Shown: positions 51,296 to 61,930 of the stretch, one piece after another | Layout: each line of letters opens with the position of its first letter | Numbering within the stretch: the stretch's first letter is position 1 | Assembly: GCF_041296385.1 (NCBI RefSeq) | Contig: NC_091033.1 | Location: 10,992,001 to 11,056,000 of the forward strand | Length of the DNA: 64,000 bases | DNA from: Aphelocoma coerulescens | Taxonomy: Eukaryota > Chordata > Aves > Passeriformes > Corvidae | Reading direction: 5' to 3' | Position numbers and translations under genes: made by a program | The notes under the pieces: generated by a model | Seen by the model: only the letters and a program-made list of their open reading frames with translations | Told to the model about the DNA's origin: nothing | Database searches by the model: none

Positions 51296-54200
51296 TGTTA
51301 CGACACTGAGCAGGTTTCATGCTGGCTGGTAGCTCTGAATCCGTGGTTTCCTGGAGAGTGTTTTCTTTGATCTCTCTCAGTAAAACTCCCGAGTTTTGAG
51401 AGGAAAATTTGAAAGCAGGTTGGTGCAAAATTAAGTGTTAGCGCTCACCTCTCTCCCCAGCCGTACTGAGGTGTTCAATAGCTGCCACTTTGCATCTCTG
51501 TCCTCTCCCGGTGGTGAAGGGGATGGGTGGTTGTTTCTAAAGCTTGGCTGTCAAAATCTTGAGATTCCAGCATAGGGAACTTTCTCATTCAGAACCCTGT
51601 AATCCTCCATGAGCAAGTTGGAAAAACATCATTTTTAGGAGTGAGGATTTGAGACACAGACATACAAGAACAAGCCAGGAGTTGCTGTGAGGAAAAGAGC
51701 AAAATGGGGGCAAAGCATATTTCAGTGCACACCCCTCTTTCAAACACTGACTTTTGTGCTTTTCTGTGTGGGGTTTGTTTGCTCTCAGGCTCTCGAGTAT
51801 TTTATAAGAAATGACTGGATAAAAAGCCGTGCCCACTTGGAAGGGCAGCACCTTTGTTTGCTGCCTGGAAGGGTTGAAGTAGTTCTTGTGTGATTGGAAA
51901 TAAAAAGTAGGCACACACTAAATGTAAGAGATTTTATTAAAGGATTCTGATGGATGGGCTGGGCAGAAATAAATCTGCTGTAGGACAGCAGAAGCTCAGC
52001 AGGGGGACAGTCAGTTGTTAATGAGTAAATTCACTGCTTCCATGAGAATAAATGATTACATGCAAAGGATGCAAAAGGGGCAGATCACTGACCTGGACAA
52101 GTTCAAAGTGAGTCAGAAGCTCTCTGCCTTTCCAGGGCTTTTCCACCTCCTGCATATTTGTTTGTGGGGGATAAAAGGTGCACAAAAAGGCACTTTCTTA
52201 GCTTTAGCTGCTGCCACTGACGTGGTGCCAGCACTGCCAAGTGTTTCCAAGGCTTATTCGTGGCAGCTGGGCAGCCACTTGCCCGAGCTGTGGACGGAGG
52301 TGACCTGTGTTCCCAGAGAGCTATTTTTCCCTGGGGCTGTGGATTGATAACCCCATCCAGCCTCTGACATCTCCATGTATTCCAGGTGGGCTTGTGGCTG
52401 CAGTGATGGACCAGGCAGTGCCTGGGGATGGATGGGCTTGGAAGGGAGTAAAATAATTTGATTTTTGAAACTGGGGAAAAATAATTAACATTCTCTGACA
52501 CTTTCCATAGTGGCTCTTTTTCTGCTTTCCCTGTTTCTAGGTTTTGCAGGTTTCTGGAGCTGCTGTGCAGTGACCCAGACTGGGGTGCAGAACATCCCAA
52601 AATGCTGCAGGTGCCTGCTGAAGGTGTCCTGAAGCCCTTTGCTGTGCATATCCAGGAGGCCTCATGTGCCCCTAAACAGTGGGATTTATTGCCCACGCAC
52701 TGGTGTTGAAATGCACCTGCTCAGCAGGTCCATCCAATCCTTCCAGGAAATCCCAAGCAGGAATGAGCAGCACTGGTAATGCTATCCACACACAGCTCCA
52801 CAGGGGTATGGAGCAGTGGTGAGGGAGAGATGAACTGCTTTGTTTTTACATGGTGCTATTTTCATAAGGCAACGCCAAGGTAATAAATCTGTCCTGTGGA
52901 AAATTAGCCAGTGGTTTACTGTGTAAACTGCTCCTGTGGGATCCGGGGCCGGGAGCAGAGCTGGGTGTAGCTCCAGCCAGCACAGCCTGCTCAGACCTTT
53001 TCATCTGAGAACCAAAAAGAGCCCCTCTTGCTGTTGGTGAAAATGTAGTTGCCAATATTACAACAGTGTGAAGATCTGTTTTGGTTATTGAATGTCTCTG
53101 TGTGGCTTTGTGGTGCCTTGGAGTATCAATGAGACTTCCCCAAAACTCCCTCACCAAGGCACCCCAGGGCACAGCTGGTCCAGCTTGTTGTCTTCTTCCC
53201 ACATGTACCTCCCAGAACTGGAAAACTGAAATCAGTGTCTTGAGGGAAGGAGTGGAGAAGAAATGTGTGAATTTGCCATCACGTGCTGCTTACACAGAAG
53301 GATGGATGAACAACCGGCCAGAGAACGTGCTGCCCCAAAAGCAGCTGAGCTTCTTGTGCCCCTCTGGAATCTGTTTTTACTCTTCAAGTCTTTGCACTGT
53401 CACACTGGGCAGTAATCAGAATTATATTCTCATGGGATTTTGGTGGTGGATGAAGCTGTCCACCATCTAAAGACACAAAGGGGATGGAGTGTGGGACATG
53501 GAGGAAATGCCCTCATCTCCATCTTCCTCTCCTGGCTCCAGCACTTGCTCCATCCTTCCAGGCACTGGGGCAGCTGCAAGTGACTGTTACTAAGGAAACT
53601 TGCTTCAAAACCACTAACAGCAACATCAACTACATGTAGGGATGTTACTATTTTCAAAGAAATCTGGTTGCTAATTAAAGTAGTGTCAGATTTTCCTGGC
53701 TGGAAGATTGTTTTATGAAATCCCAGAGGCTGGTCAAAGGTTGAGCTGTACCTGGCATGTTTTCAGAGGTGGGGAAAGCAAGGGATCTGCCCTCCTGGAG
53801 ACAAGTGTGTGCATCAAGTCTGGTGTTTTCACCTCTTTTCTCCATCAAGAAGGGAAAAAAATGTCGTAAGTGGCTGACAGCATAGAGGTTTTTATTCATC
53901 TGACTGATAATAGGAGCTAAATAAGGGCTTTGGAAAAAAACCCAACCATTTCTCTTGCAATATTGGTTGGGCAGAACTGTACTGGAACTAAACATGGAAT
54001 GAAAAGTCTGGCTTTTCTGCCAGCTCTATTTTTAGAGCTACTGCTCCATCTTTGCATCTGAGTTCTCTCAGCAGATGCACTGGAAACAGGCAATTTGCTG
54101 TTATTTTTTCCGGCCAGGCTGTGATACTCTGCAAGATAAGGATGTTGGATGGAGGGGCAGGGGACTCGCCAGACTGGACAGAAATCCCCCTGGTCTGAAA

Positions 54201-54654
54201 AGACCCAGGACATGGGTCTTGTTCCAGGTTTGGGGTCACTGTGGTCACAGACTCCTGAATATTTTCTGTGCTCCATTAGGAATGACCCTTGCATACTGGA
54301 GGGGAGTGGTTGTGCAGTGTTGGCTGGCTTCTTTGTGTCCCAAAATTGTGGTCACGACTGGAATAAAATTCAGCAGCAGTAAGAGCACACAGCAGTGCTG
54401 CAGATGGATTCGGGTATGGAGAGAGGAATTGTGTTTGGCTTTGAGAGCAAATACCTGCCCTGGGCTTCAGCTGACGTACTGCAGCTGATCCAGACATATC
54501 CAGCAAGAACCCAGAGGTTCTTGTGCTTTCCTGTGAAAAGCAGCAATAGAAGACAAAAGGTGTGCTAGCCCTGGTCTGGGACATCTAACCCTGCCAGTGG
54601 GGCTGGGACTGGCCTTCCAGAGAACTCCAGCAAGCATGACCACAGTTGTGCCCA

Positions 54655-54676
54655 GTGTGTGTGTGTGTGTGTGTGT
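54655..54676. repeat. (GT)11 microsatellite
   Basis: Eleven perfect GT units lie in intron 2, about 2.6 kb before exon 3. It is a likely polymorphic marker. Confidence 0.9.
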
Positions 54677-57264
54677 CCCATGACTCAAAATGTACCGAAA
54701 CCATCTCTACCTCCTTCTTTCAGCTGGAGGGCTCAGAGGGGTCAGGAGCCCATGGCTGCCCAACCCTGCCTGTCCCTACCCCAGGGGCATTTACACCAGA
54801 GCTTGCATCCAGCAGCACCAAGTTCTTTTTCTGGCTGTTGTTTTCACTCTGTGAATCACTGAGCCCGAGGCTTGGTTTTGTGTCAAGTTTCACTGTTTGG
54901 GCAAAAGCTGCTCCAGTTTGACTGCATGGTAGGTAATCCATGCTCTCCGGAGGGAGGGGACTTCTGAGAACTAGAAGCATGTGAGGAGTTGGACTCCAGG
55001 ACGTTTAATTAGCAACACTTTTTTCCAGCATAAAGCTGAACAACGAGGAGGACCTCCTAGAAATTCCATGGTATTTACGGGCCATAAACTCCTTACTGGC
55101 TTTGCAAAAAGAAAGGCAGTAGAGAGGGATGCACCTCACAATTCTAAATTTGTGTTTGTGGTTGCTGTTCATTCAGAGCAGAAAATCCCCCTGTGCCTGA
55201 GGCCAGAACACATACAGGTTTTCTGGAGCCACAGGGGATTTTGTCCAGCTAAAGGCAGTGCTGGATTCCAGCAGGAGCATTAATTGTTCCCTGCAGAATA
55301 AAGCTGGAGGAGGGTTTAGAGTGGAGGGAAGGTGTAACTTCACAGGCTGGTGTTCAGCCCTGTTCCCATGCCAAGAGGCAGATGTTGAGCTGTGAGAACT
55401 GGTCCTGCAGAGAAAGCAGCTGCCTGAGCTGAAGCCTCTTGGGCTTCACTATCAAATAACAGCTCTGCTGAGAGGGTAAGCAGGCAGAAAACGCTGCTCC
55501 TCTGGAAAAGCTTAGTCTTGTATGCCTTGACAACAAACATGTTGCAGAGGGGAACTAGGGCAGCACTGAAGTCTGTTTTCCTTCAGTTTTTGAAAAGGAT
55601 GCCTGTTTCCCCCTTGGCTGGGCTTGAAAGTCCTTTGGAGCGGGGAACCGAGCTGGGTGACTGCTTTGGTTTCTTCGTTCTGGATGGCACCAGTGCAAAC
55701 CCTGAGAGTGGTGACACATCCCACCCTCCTGCCCATTCCCAGCTGGAGAACAGTCTCTGCACTGCTGTGCTTGATGATCATGTGGAGTTCCCAGCTGGAT
55801 GTGGTTCACTCCTCCCTGAGCATCTCTCTCAAGCCCCCTTAGCCTACACCCAGGTGTGGTTTCAGGTGCCACCAGCCTGCACTGGGAACCAGACCAATAC
55901 CCGTGGTAAGTGGAGGAGAGGCTGCCCCAGAGCCAGGGGAGTGTTTGGCAGTGTCCTGAGGAGGTTTTTGCTTGAATATTCTGCTCAGGGCAGGGACTGA
56001 GCTGATGCCAGTCCTTAGGGCTGCCTACATCCCCTTGTCCATACCTGTACACCAGCACTCAGACCCCTTGTCTGACTGTCCCCAACAAGATCCATGCTTT
56101 ATAGATGGCTTGGTAGATTTAAATACTTCTTTCGTGTTTCTTCTGGCCTTTACTTGCTCAGTCTGTGGGTGATCAGGGCTATTTCAGAGGCATGTTATTA
56201 ATATTCGTCCTCTGGCTCAGCGATGCGTGTGGCCAGGCAGGCTGAGGTGCTGGCTGCTGTTCTGGCCCTCCTGCATGGCTGAGATGGTCATGGAGAAGTC
56301 CTTCTCCTCCCCTTGCAGAAATGTCCCTCTGGATACTTCTCAGTCTTTCGCGGGGGTGTATGCTCATACAGCCCCCACTCTGCATGAGGAGGGACTCCTG
56401 AGCCATAAATCTCTGCCTTTCAAGCACTAAACTCCCTTTTGGGTTGTTTTTGACGTTAGGAATTTTCTCCGATAAGAGAACTTTATTTGCCTTTAAATAT
56501 CACTTTGTGACAGGATGATGGAGTGGGGATTCTTGGAGCGAGCCTGTGCCAGCCGGGGAAGGGAAATTCTGCTGGGGCTTTTGTTTCTCTCTAGCACTGA
56601 CATTGTAGCTCTTTAAAGACTACATTTGTTTTATACTTGGCAGGAGTGTGTGTGCACACGTCAGTGTCCAGACAAATGGGAGCAGCCCAGTGTTGGAGCT
56701 GTGCTGGAGCCAAGTGGGTCTCCTGCTCTCCCCTCCCTGTGGCACCTGGGGAAGAGGAGCTGTGCTGGGGTTTTTCTGGAACAGGCTTCAAAACACAGGT
56801 TGTGTTGGTGAAGCAGGGCTGGTATATGGAATGCCTTGAAAAAACAGAAGGATTTTGTGATACTGTCTGCAAGGTGCAGTTGGATGCTCCCTGGCTGTGT
56901 CACCTGTTACCCCAAGAACAGCCCAAAAGCCAAGTCCCCAGGACAGCATCGTAGCTGGTTTGTAATGCAGCCTGTTCAGGCTAAGCCTGGGGTGTCTCCC
57001 AGCACAACCTGAGTACAGCCTGTAACCACAAAGTCTGAGCTTTGTTTGCATTCAGTGGGAGCTGAGCTCCCTAATCTGGCTCTCTGCAGCAGCTGTGTCC
57101 TATCACCATCCCTTTAGATACGGAGGATTTCGCTCTACAGGCTGCTTGTGAGCAGCAGGAGCTGCAAAGTGCCAGCTCATTTATTCCACTGGGATCCCAC
57201 GAAGTTCTCTCTGCTTTTCAGGATGCTTCAAGCAGCCAACTCACTCTGTGTTCCTTTCTTTCAG

Positions 57265-57382
57265 CTCTTCCATGTAGCATATGTCCTGATCAAGTTTGCC
57301 AATTCCCCTCGTCCTGACCTCTGGGTGCTGGAGCGATCGACTGACTTTGGCCTCACCTACGAGCCCTGGCAGTATTTTGCCT
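57265..57382 (+). CDS. LAMA5: LAMA5 coding exon 3: LN domain
   Basis: This exon encodes residues 146-184 plus the first base of codon 185. It opens at [18 protein letters not shown] after a CTTTCAG acceptor and closes at EPWQYFA and a single T before a GTGAGT donor (phase 1). The segment is a conserved beta-strand region of the jelly-roll LN domain, with the DLWVLERS and DFG...Y..WQ(Y/F)FA motifs typical of laminin alpha chains. It is not frame-symmetric on its own: 118 bases here pair with 119 in exon 4, so both exons must be kept or lost together to hold frame. The flanking introns have canonical GT-AG ends. Confidence 0.96.
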
Positions 57383-60300
57383 GTGAGTATATCAGGGGGC
57401 TGCAGTTCAGTGTCAGGTGGTGAGGGCAGGGTGAAGATGACTCTGTGCAAATACAAGGCTGGGTTTGGAGCTGTTCCTGTGTCACTGTTGCGATGCAGCC
57501 CATGTCCTCTGTTTCATCTGCCCAATAAGGCTGCAAGAACTGAAGGTTAAATGCTCCTCAGGGCAGGAGAACTGTTTTGCTCTCTGGTACTGAAAATTTT
57601 AAAATGCTGCCATGAAACGTGTGGGGATGCCAAAGTTTACACCAGCATCCGCAGCTGGGTGTTGCGGATCTAGATCTGAACGTGAGATTTCTTATCATCT
57701 CCTCCCTGCCTTCCTCTTTCTGCCTGTCTGCTCTGTACCATCCCAGACAATATTCCAGCTCCTCCAGAAGCCAAGCAGCAGCTCGCTTCCAAGTGGCTGC
57801 TATCACGGCAAAGTCTGGATGCAGAAAACATTCCCTTGTGATTATCAGTACCAGAGATTGGATCCAGCCTGTGTGGGGCAGGGAACCGCTGTCCTGCTGC
57901 TGTGCAAGGTGGGATCAGAGACAGCTGGCTGGAAAGGAGATCTAGCCTGTGCATTTGGCTTCCCCATTCTCTGATTAAAACCTTAAGAAACAGCTGGTTC
58001 TGCAAAACTCTTCTCCCAGAGGGTGTGTGGGGTAGCCGGATGCTGAGGAACTTGTTAACCACCAGCTCCTCCCAGAAGCAGCAGCAGTAATTGGGAGAAG
58101 ATGTGAGTTAAGATCTACAGCCAGAGCTTAAAACCTGGCAAGAAAGGACGTGGGAGCACTCAGAGGCCTTGCCCTGGGCTGTCCCTAAAGGCTCATATTT
58201 CTGGCTTACCTGTTAGGCTGTGCTTTGGATTTCTGGCCTCTTCTTGTGCAAGAAGGAGCTGCAGACATGTTACTGCTGTCTTGCCTTAGCGTGGTAGCTC
58301 CTCTGCAGGGCGGATGTTTTTCTCTCTGCTGTGTGCTAGAAGGGAATTACTGCTGTCAAATTCCTGCTTTGCTTTTTTCTATCTTCTCTGAGAATTTCTC
58401 GGCCAGCTCTGAAGCCTCTCTTGGGGCCCATTACAGTCGTGTTCCTGCTTGGTCTGGAGCTGCACAGGGAGCTCTTGCCCCACTGGCTTGTTCCTGTGTG
58501 TAGTGGCAGTGCTGTAACATCTGGAGTCCCCTTCCCTCCCAAAACATCAGGCCATGTTACCACTCCCCTTCAGAAGTGACATGCAGTGACACAGCCCAGT
58601 GGAAAATTCCCATGGAAATCAAGAGGTGGCTGCTCCAAAACCTGCCAGATTTGCTGGCACAAGAAGTCCTCTGCGGAGGTTTATTTTTGTCATGGGGGAT
58701 TCTGTAGGTGGTCTAATAAAAACACTGCCAGGTCAGTACCAGAGTTAAAAGCAGCTGGCAGAAATGCAGGGTTTCTTCAGAGATGCCAGTGAGCCTTGCC
58801 AGGGGTGACACTGTGGCACTGTCCACCCTGGCTCAGTGCTGCTCATCACAGGAGGTGCCAGGGTGCTTTTGGGCTTAGCTCTGCAGGAGGAGGGAGAAGT
58901 GACTGCTGGGTGAGGCTGGGTCCTTGTCTGTTTCCTTAAAATACTGCTGGGGCTTAAGGCCAATGGGTTACTCTGTTTTAGCTCAGAATGCCCAGCTTCT
59001 GGCTCATGTGGTTGTGCAGATTTTGCAATAACTGGAGGAGTTCTTTGGTTTTCCTGAGTAGCTCCTTGGGCTGAGCATCCTGTCTCCATGCAGCCGTGGC
59101 GGTGCTCTGGAAATCAATCATCTTGAGCCAGTGGTGACAGGTTCCTCGCCTGGGGCTTTAAAAATAAATCGCCTTTAAAAAGCACCTGGTGAAGCAAACC
59201 TTGGCGGCCAGAGACCTGATGTTAAATGTTTCCACATCTTCCTGTGGATGCAACTGAGCTCTTGCTGTTGCCAAAACAGTGTTTCCTGGAGCAAGGCCAT
59301 GTTCTGGAGACAAGGTGTGGGTGGGTGCAAGCCAGAGGTGAAGACAGGGAGGCAGAAATTCCTTACTCCCCCTTTGCTGTTCCTTCTGCCTGGCTCAGCC
59401 TACCCATGCAGCCCATGGAGCGAGGGACCTGCCTTCTGGAGGCACATTGAGACAGATTTTGGAGGATTATTCCTGTGAATTGGGTTAACATTTCCCCTTC
59501 AGTTTCCTGTGTGAGCTAAGCAGCGCTGGCAGGAACAGGAGTTGTGTTGGCTGCCTTTTCTTCCTTTTTCTCCCCATGGAAACACCCTCAGGAGCACTGA
59601 AGTGACACACACTTCAGCACTCTCTGCTGTGAGCTCCTGGCACAGGTGGAGTGGGAAGGAGCAGCAGCCTTTGTCCAGGCTCTTCCCGAGGGAACAATTG
59701 TGAAGAGTAGCATTGTATAGGTTTATGCATAGGTAGATGTAGGTGCTCACCACCCTGCACAATCAGGCCCTGAACTGCCCCAGCCATGGTTTGGTTGGCT
59801 CTGCCAGCACAGGGATGTCACACATCCTGGGGACGAGGGTGCTGGACTTGCAGGAGCAGTTGTTCAGGGAAGCCAGGCCATTCCTGTAGCTGCAAGGAGA
59901 GTCTTGGCATGCAGCATCCCCAGAGCAGGTCATGGAGCCAGCAGAGTGGCTGCCTGGTGGTGCCTGTCCCTGACTTTAGCCAGCCTTGCATTGCCACTTA
60001 GTGGCAGGAGCCCTCGTTTGCTGTCCCCAAGGGATGGTTCTTGGTGGCTTTGGCATTTCTGGTTTGTAGCATTGGTTTAAGAGCAGAGTTCAGAGTAAGG
60101 TGTGAGGAGGAGACATCCTGCAGGCCATTGCTCTGCCTCTCCCAGACGCTGCAGGTCCCTGACCCACACCTGCATGTCCTTCCTGCCTGGTGGGAGATGT
60201 CCCCAGCGGTGGCTGTGGCTGCTCCTGTTGTGGGTTCTGTGCTGGCTTCAGGATGGACTCAGGAAGTTTGGGAGCCATGTGAAATGGTGGTGCAGCTCCT

Positions 60301-60744
60301 ACATCAGGAGCAGAGCCCTGGCAGCAAAGGGCCCTTCTGCAATTCAGTGGTAGCAGTGTAGCAAATCCACTGCCAGCAAAGCAACGGATTGAGACCAGAG
60401 TTAGGTCTCAGTTTGGTTAAAATAGGAGCTTAATGCCAAAATTAAGGGCTGGGTTTCTCTGAAGCTGGTGGCAGTGGGTACAGTGGCTGTTCTGACATTC
60501 CTCATTTACTGCAGGGAGGTGATTTGGGGGGGATTTTCTGCCTGTAACTGTTGGAGTGACTCCCTCCCTTATGGAGGACATGTATTTAACCATGACAGAG
60601 TTAATGATACAGAGCAATCTCTACATAGTAAATGCTTAACAAAGATTGTACACCCATCTCTCCTGTGGTCAGCGTGGGAAAATCTACAGAGGGCTAGGAA
60701 TTGCTCCTTTTCTCTTACTGCTCCCATCTCTGGTTGATGAACAG
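57383..60744 (+). other. LAMA5: LAMA5 intron 3 (3.4 kb)
   Basis: This phase-1 intron runs from a GTGAGT donor to an ATGAACAG acceptor. The acceptor has a modest pyrimidine tract near 60695-60733 and the reading frame confirms it. I see no gene, RNA or identifiable transposon inside. Confidence 0.85.
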
Positions 60745-60863
60745 CTTCCAAGAGGGACTGCATTGAGAAGTTTGGCCAGCACACTGTGGACCGTATCACC
60801 AGGGATGACCATGCCATCTGCACCACTGAATACTCCCGGATCGTGCCTTTGGAAAATGGGGAG
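60745..60863 (+). CDS. LAMA5: LAMA5 coding exon 4: LN domain
   Basis: This exon supplies the last two bases of Ser185 and residues 186-224. It reads SKRDC, then [22 protein letters not shown] and RIVPLENGE, ending in phase 0 at a GTGAGC donor. Cys190 and Cys210 are the pair conserved in LN domains. The [15 protein letters not shown] stretch is almost invariant among laminin alpha-5 and alpha-3 chains. This start is the only nearby AG that joins exon 3 in frame and restores the conserved SSKRDC sequence. Confidence 0.95.
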
Positions 60864-61227
60864 GTGAGCCATTGCCTGTTTTCATCCCTTGGAGTTGCCA
60901 GGGTTACTCAGTGACTGTTGGTACTCTATTAATTGGCTCCCTCTTGATTTTCAGATACCACTTAAAGTATTCAGTTAAACCAAATGAGATTCACAAGGAT
61001 TCAGTCATCTGGATGACTGGGTTCAGCTGAGGGAGAGATTAATTTCCTCCTATCCCAAAGGATTGCTCATAGATTTTTTCTCAATAGATTCACAGAATGG
61101 CTTGGGTTGGAAGGGACCTTAATGACCACCCAGTTCCAACCTGCAACCCTGAGCAGATGCACCTTCCACTAGAGCAGTTTGCTCAGTGCCCCATCCAACC
61201 TGGCCTTCTCCCTCCTCCCACCCACAG
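60864..61227 (+). other. LAMA5: LAMA5 intron 4 (364 bp), one third CR1-derived
   Basis: This short phase-0 intron runs from a GTGAGC donor to a CCACAG acceptor with a strong CT-rich tract at 61204-61227. A CR1 fragment occupies 61085-61207, so the region where the branch point is expected appears to be transposon-derived. Confidence 0.9.
61085..61207 (+). mobile_element. CR1 LINE fragment (sense orientation)
   Basis: The sequence follows the familiar avian CR1 3' region: CACAGAATGGCTTGGGTTGG, then AAGGGACCTTAATGACCACC, the CAGTTCCAACC block, CACCTTCCACTAGA and CCCCATCCAACCTGGCCTT. It is a truncated internal piece of about 120 bp without the terminal octamer repeats, and it has diverged at several positions, so it is not young. 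It is the only recognisable transposon in the window. CR1 elements are the dominant LINEs of bird genomes, which supports an avian source. Confidence 0.9.
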
Positions 61228-61398
61228 ATTGTTGTCTCTCTGGTGAACGGGCGCCCAGGAGCCATGAACTTCTCCTACTCTCCTCTCCTGCGGAATTTCA
61301 CCAAAGCCACCAACATCCGACTGCGCTTCCTGCAGACGAACACTCTGCTGGGGCACCTGATGGGCAAAGCTCTGAGGGACCCTACAGTCACAAGGAGG
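61228..61398 (+). CDS. LAMA5: LAMA5 coding exon 5: LN domain, C-terminal part
   Basis: This exon encodes residues 225-281 (57 codons, phase 0 at both ends), from [19 protein letters not shown] to RDPTVTRR, between a CCACAG acceptor and a GTAAGA donor. It carries the conserved LVNGRPG loop, the [12 protein letters not shown] strand and the [14 protein letters not shown] segment that lead into the end of the LN domain. Potential N-glycosylation sites are Asn238 (NFS) and Asn247 (NFT). There is no cysteine. Its acceptor lies about 20 bases past the end of the CR1 fragment. Confidence 0.96.
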
Positions 61399-61832
61399 GT
61401 AAGACAGGCCTTGATACCACTTGCTGGTAAGGTGGAACTGTTTGAGGGCTGTGCAAGCCACCTCTGGGGAGAGCACATCCCTGGGTGTGGCCTGTGGGGA
61501 TTTTCTCTCTCTTGCACTCCCTAAAGCTGAAGGTGTCTGCAGTGGATGCTGCTGTGGCTGGAGCTGGAGGCTGCTTGGGAAGGCACCAGCAATGTGAAAC
61601 TGGGAAACACCTCTTGGTGTCACATGTGGCTTTCTGGCTGTGCTGGGAGCCCCCCCACTCGTAGCTAATGGGCTCTGTTAGAGGTGGTGGATCTTACCAT
61701 AGGCAGTGTCACTGTAAGGGAAATACCCCAACGCATCATTTCACTGGATAAAGTCGTGCTGAATCCTGAGTAGAACGGTTACGAATCTGATTTGTAAAGG
61801 TAGTAATGGCCAGCTTTTCTTGTGCTCTCCAG
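61399..61832 (+). other. LAMA5: LAMA5 intron 5 (434 bp)
   Basis: This phase-0 intron runs from a GTAAGA donor to a TGTGCTCTCCAG acceptor. It is short and contains nothing recognisable. Confidence 0.9.
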
Positions 61833-61930
61833 TATTACTACAGCATCAAGGATATCAGCATCGGAGGGCGCTGTGTCTGCCACGGCCATGCAGACGTCTG
61901 TGATGCCAAAGACCCCAACGACCCTTACAG
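61833..61930 (+). CDS. LAMA5: LAMA5 coding exon 6: end of LN domain and start of first EGF-like repeat
   Basis: This exon encodes residues 282-313 plus two bases of codon 314 (phase 2), from [14 protein letters not shown] to DPNDPY. The YYY.I.DI.IGGRC motif closes the LN domain in laminins and netrins. Cys295, Cys297 and Cys304, in the [10 protein letters not shown] pattern, open the first laminin-type EGF-like repeat (LEa1). The donor is GTACCT, and the split codon begins AG, which fits the arginine or serine expected before the next exon. The remaining LEa1 cysteines would be on exon 7, outside the window, so the gene is cut at this end. Confidence 0.96.

Larger units (their letters stand above)
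27322..57264 (+). other. LAMA5: LAMA5 intron 2 (29.9 kb)
   Basis: This very long phase-0 intron runs from a GTAACA donor to a CTTTCAG acceptor. I examined the long open frames on both strands and recognise no protein family, so I call no nested gene. It contains scattered T or A homopolymers (30077-30090, 33023-33033, 37809-37821, 43905-43918, 45492-45503, 47411-47421), two dinucleotide microsatellites, a (GCT)5 run at 51281-51295, a 16-bp tandem duplication, a CpG-rich block (42172-42933) and a second CpG-enriched, site-rich block (45740-46300). No CR1 or LTR copy is clear to me, which is sparse for 30 kb of bird DNA. The intron divides the LN domain between residues 145 and 146. Its length suggests regulatory content, but that is inference. 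Confidence 0.85.

Noticed and set aside
55555..56058. 167-codon minus-strand frame, with a 160-codon + strand frame opposite
   Set aside because: I compared it mentally with CR1 reverse transcriptase and retroviral proteins and found no motif such as the YxDD box. Treated as chance.
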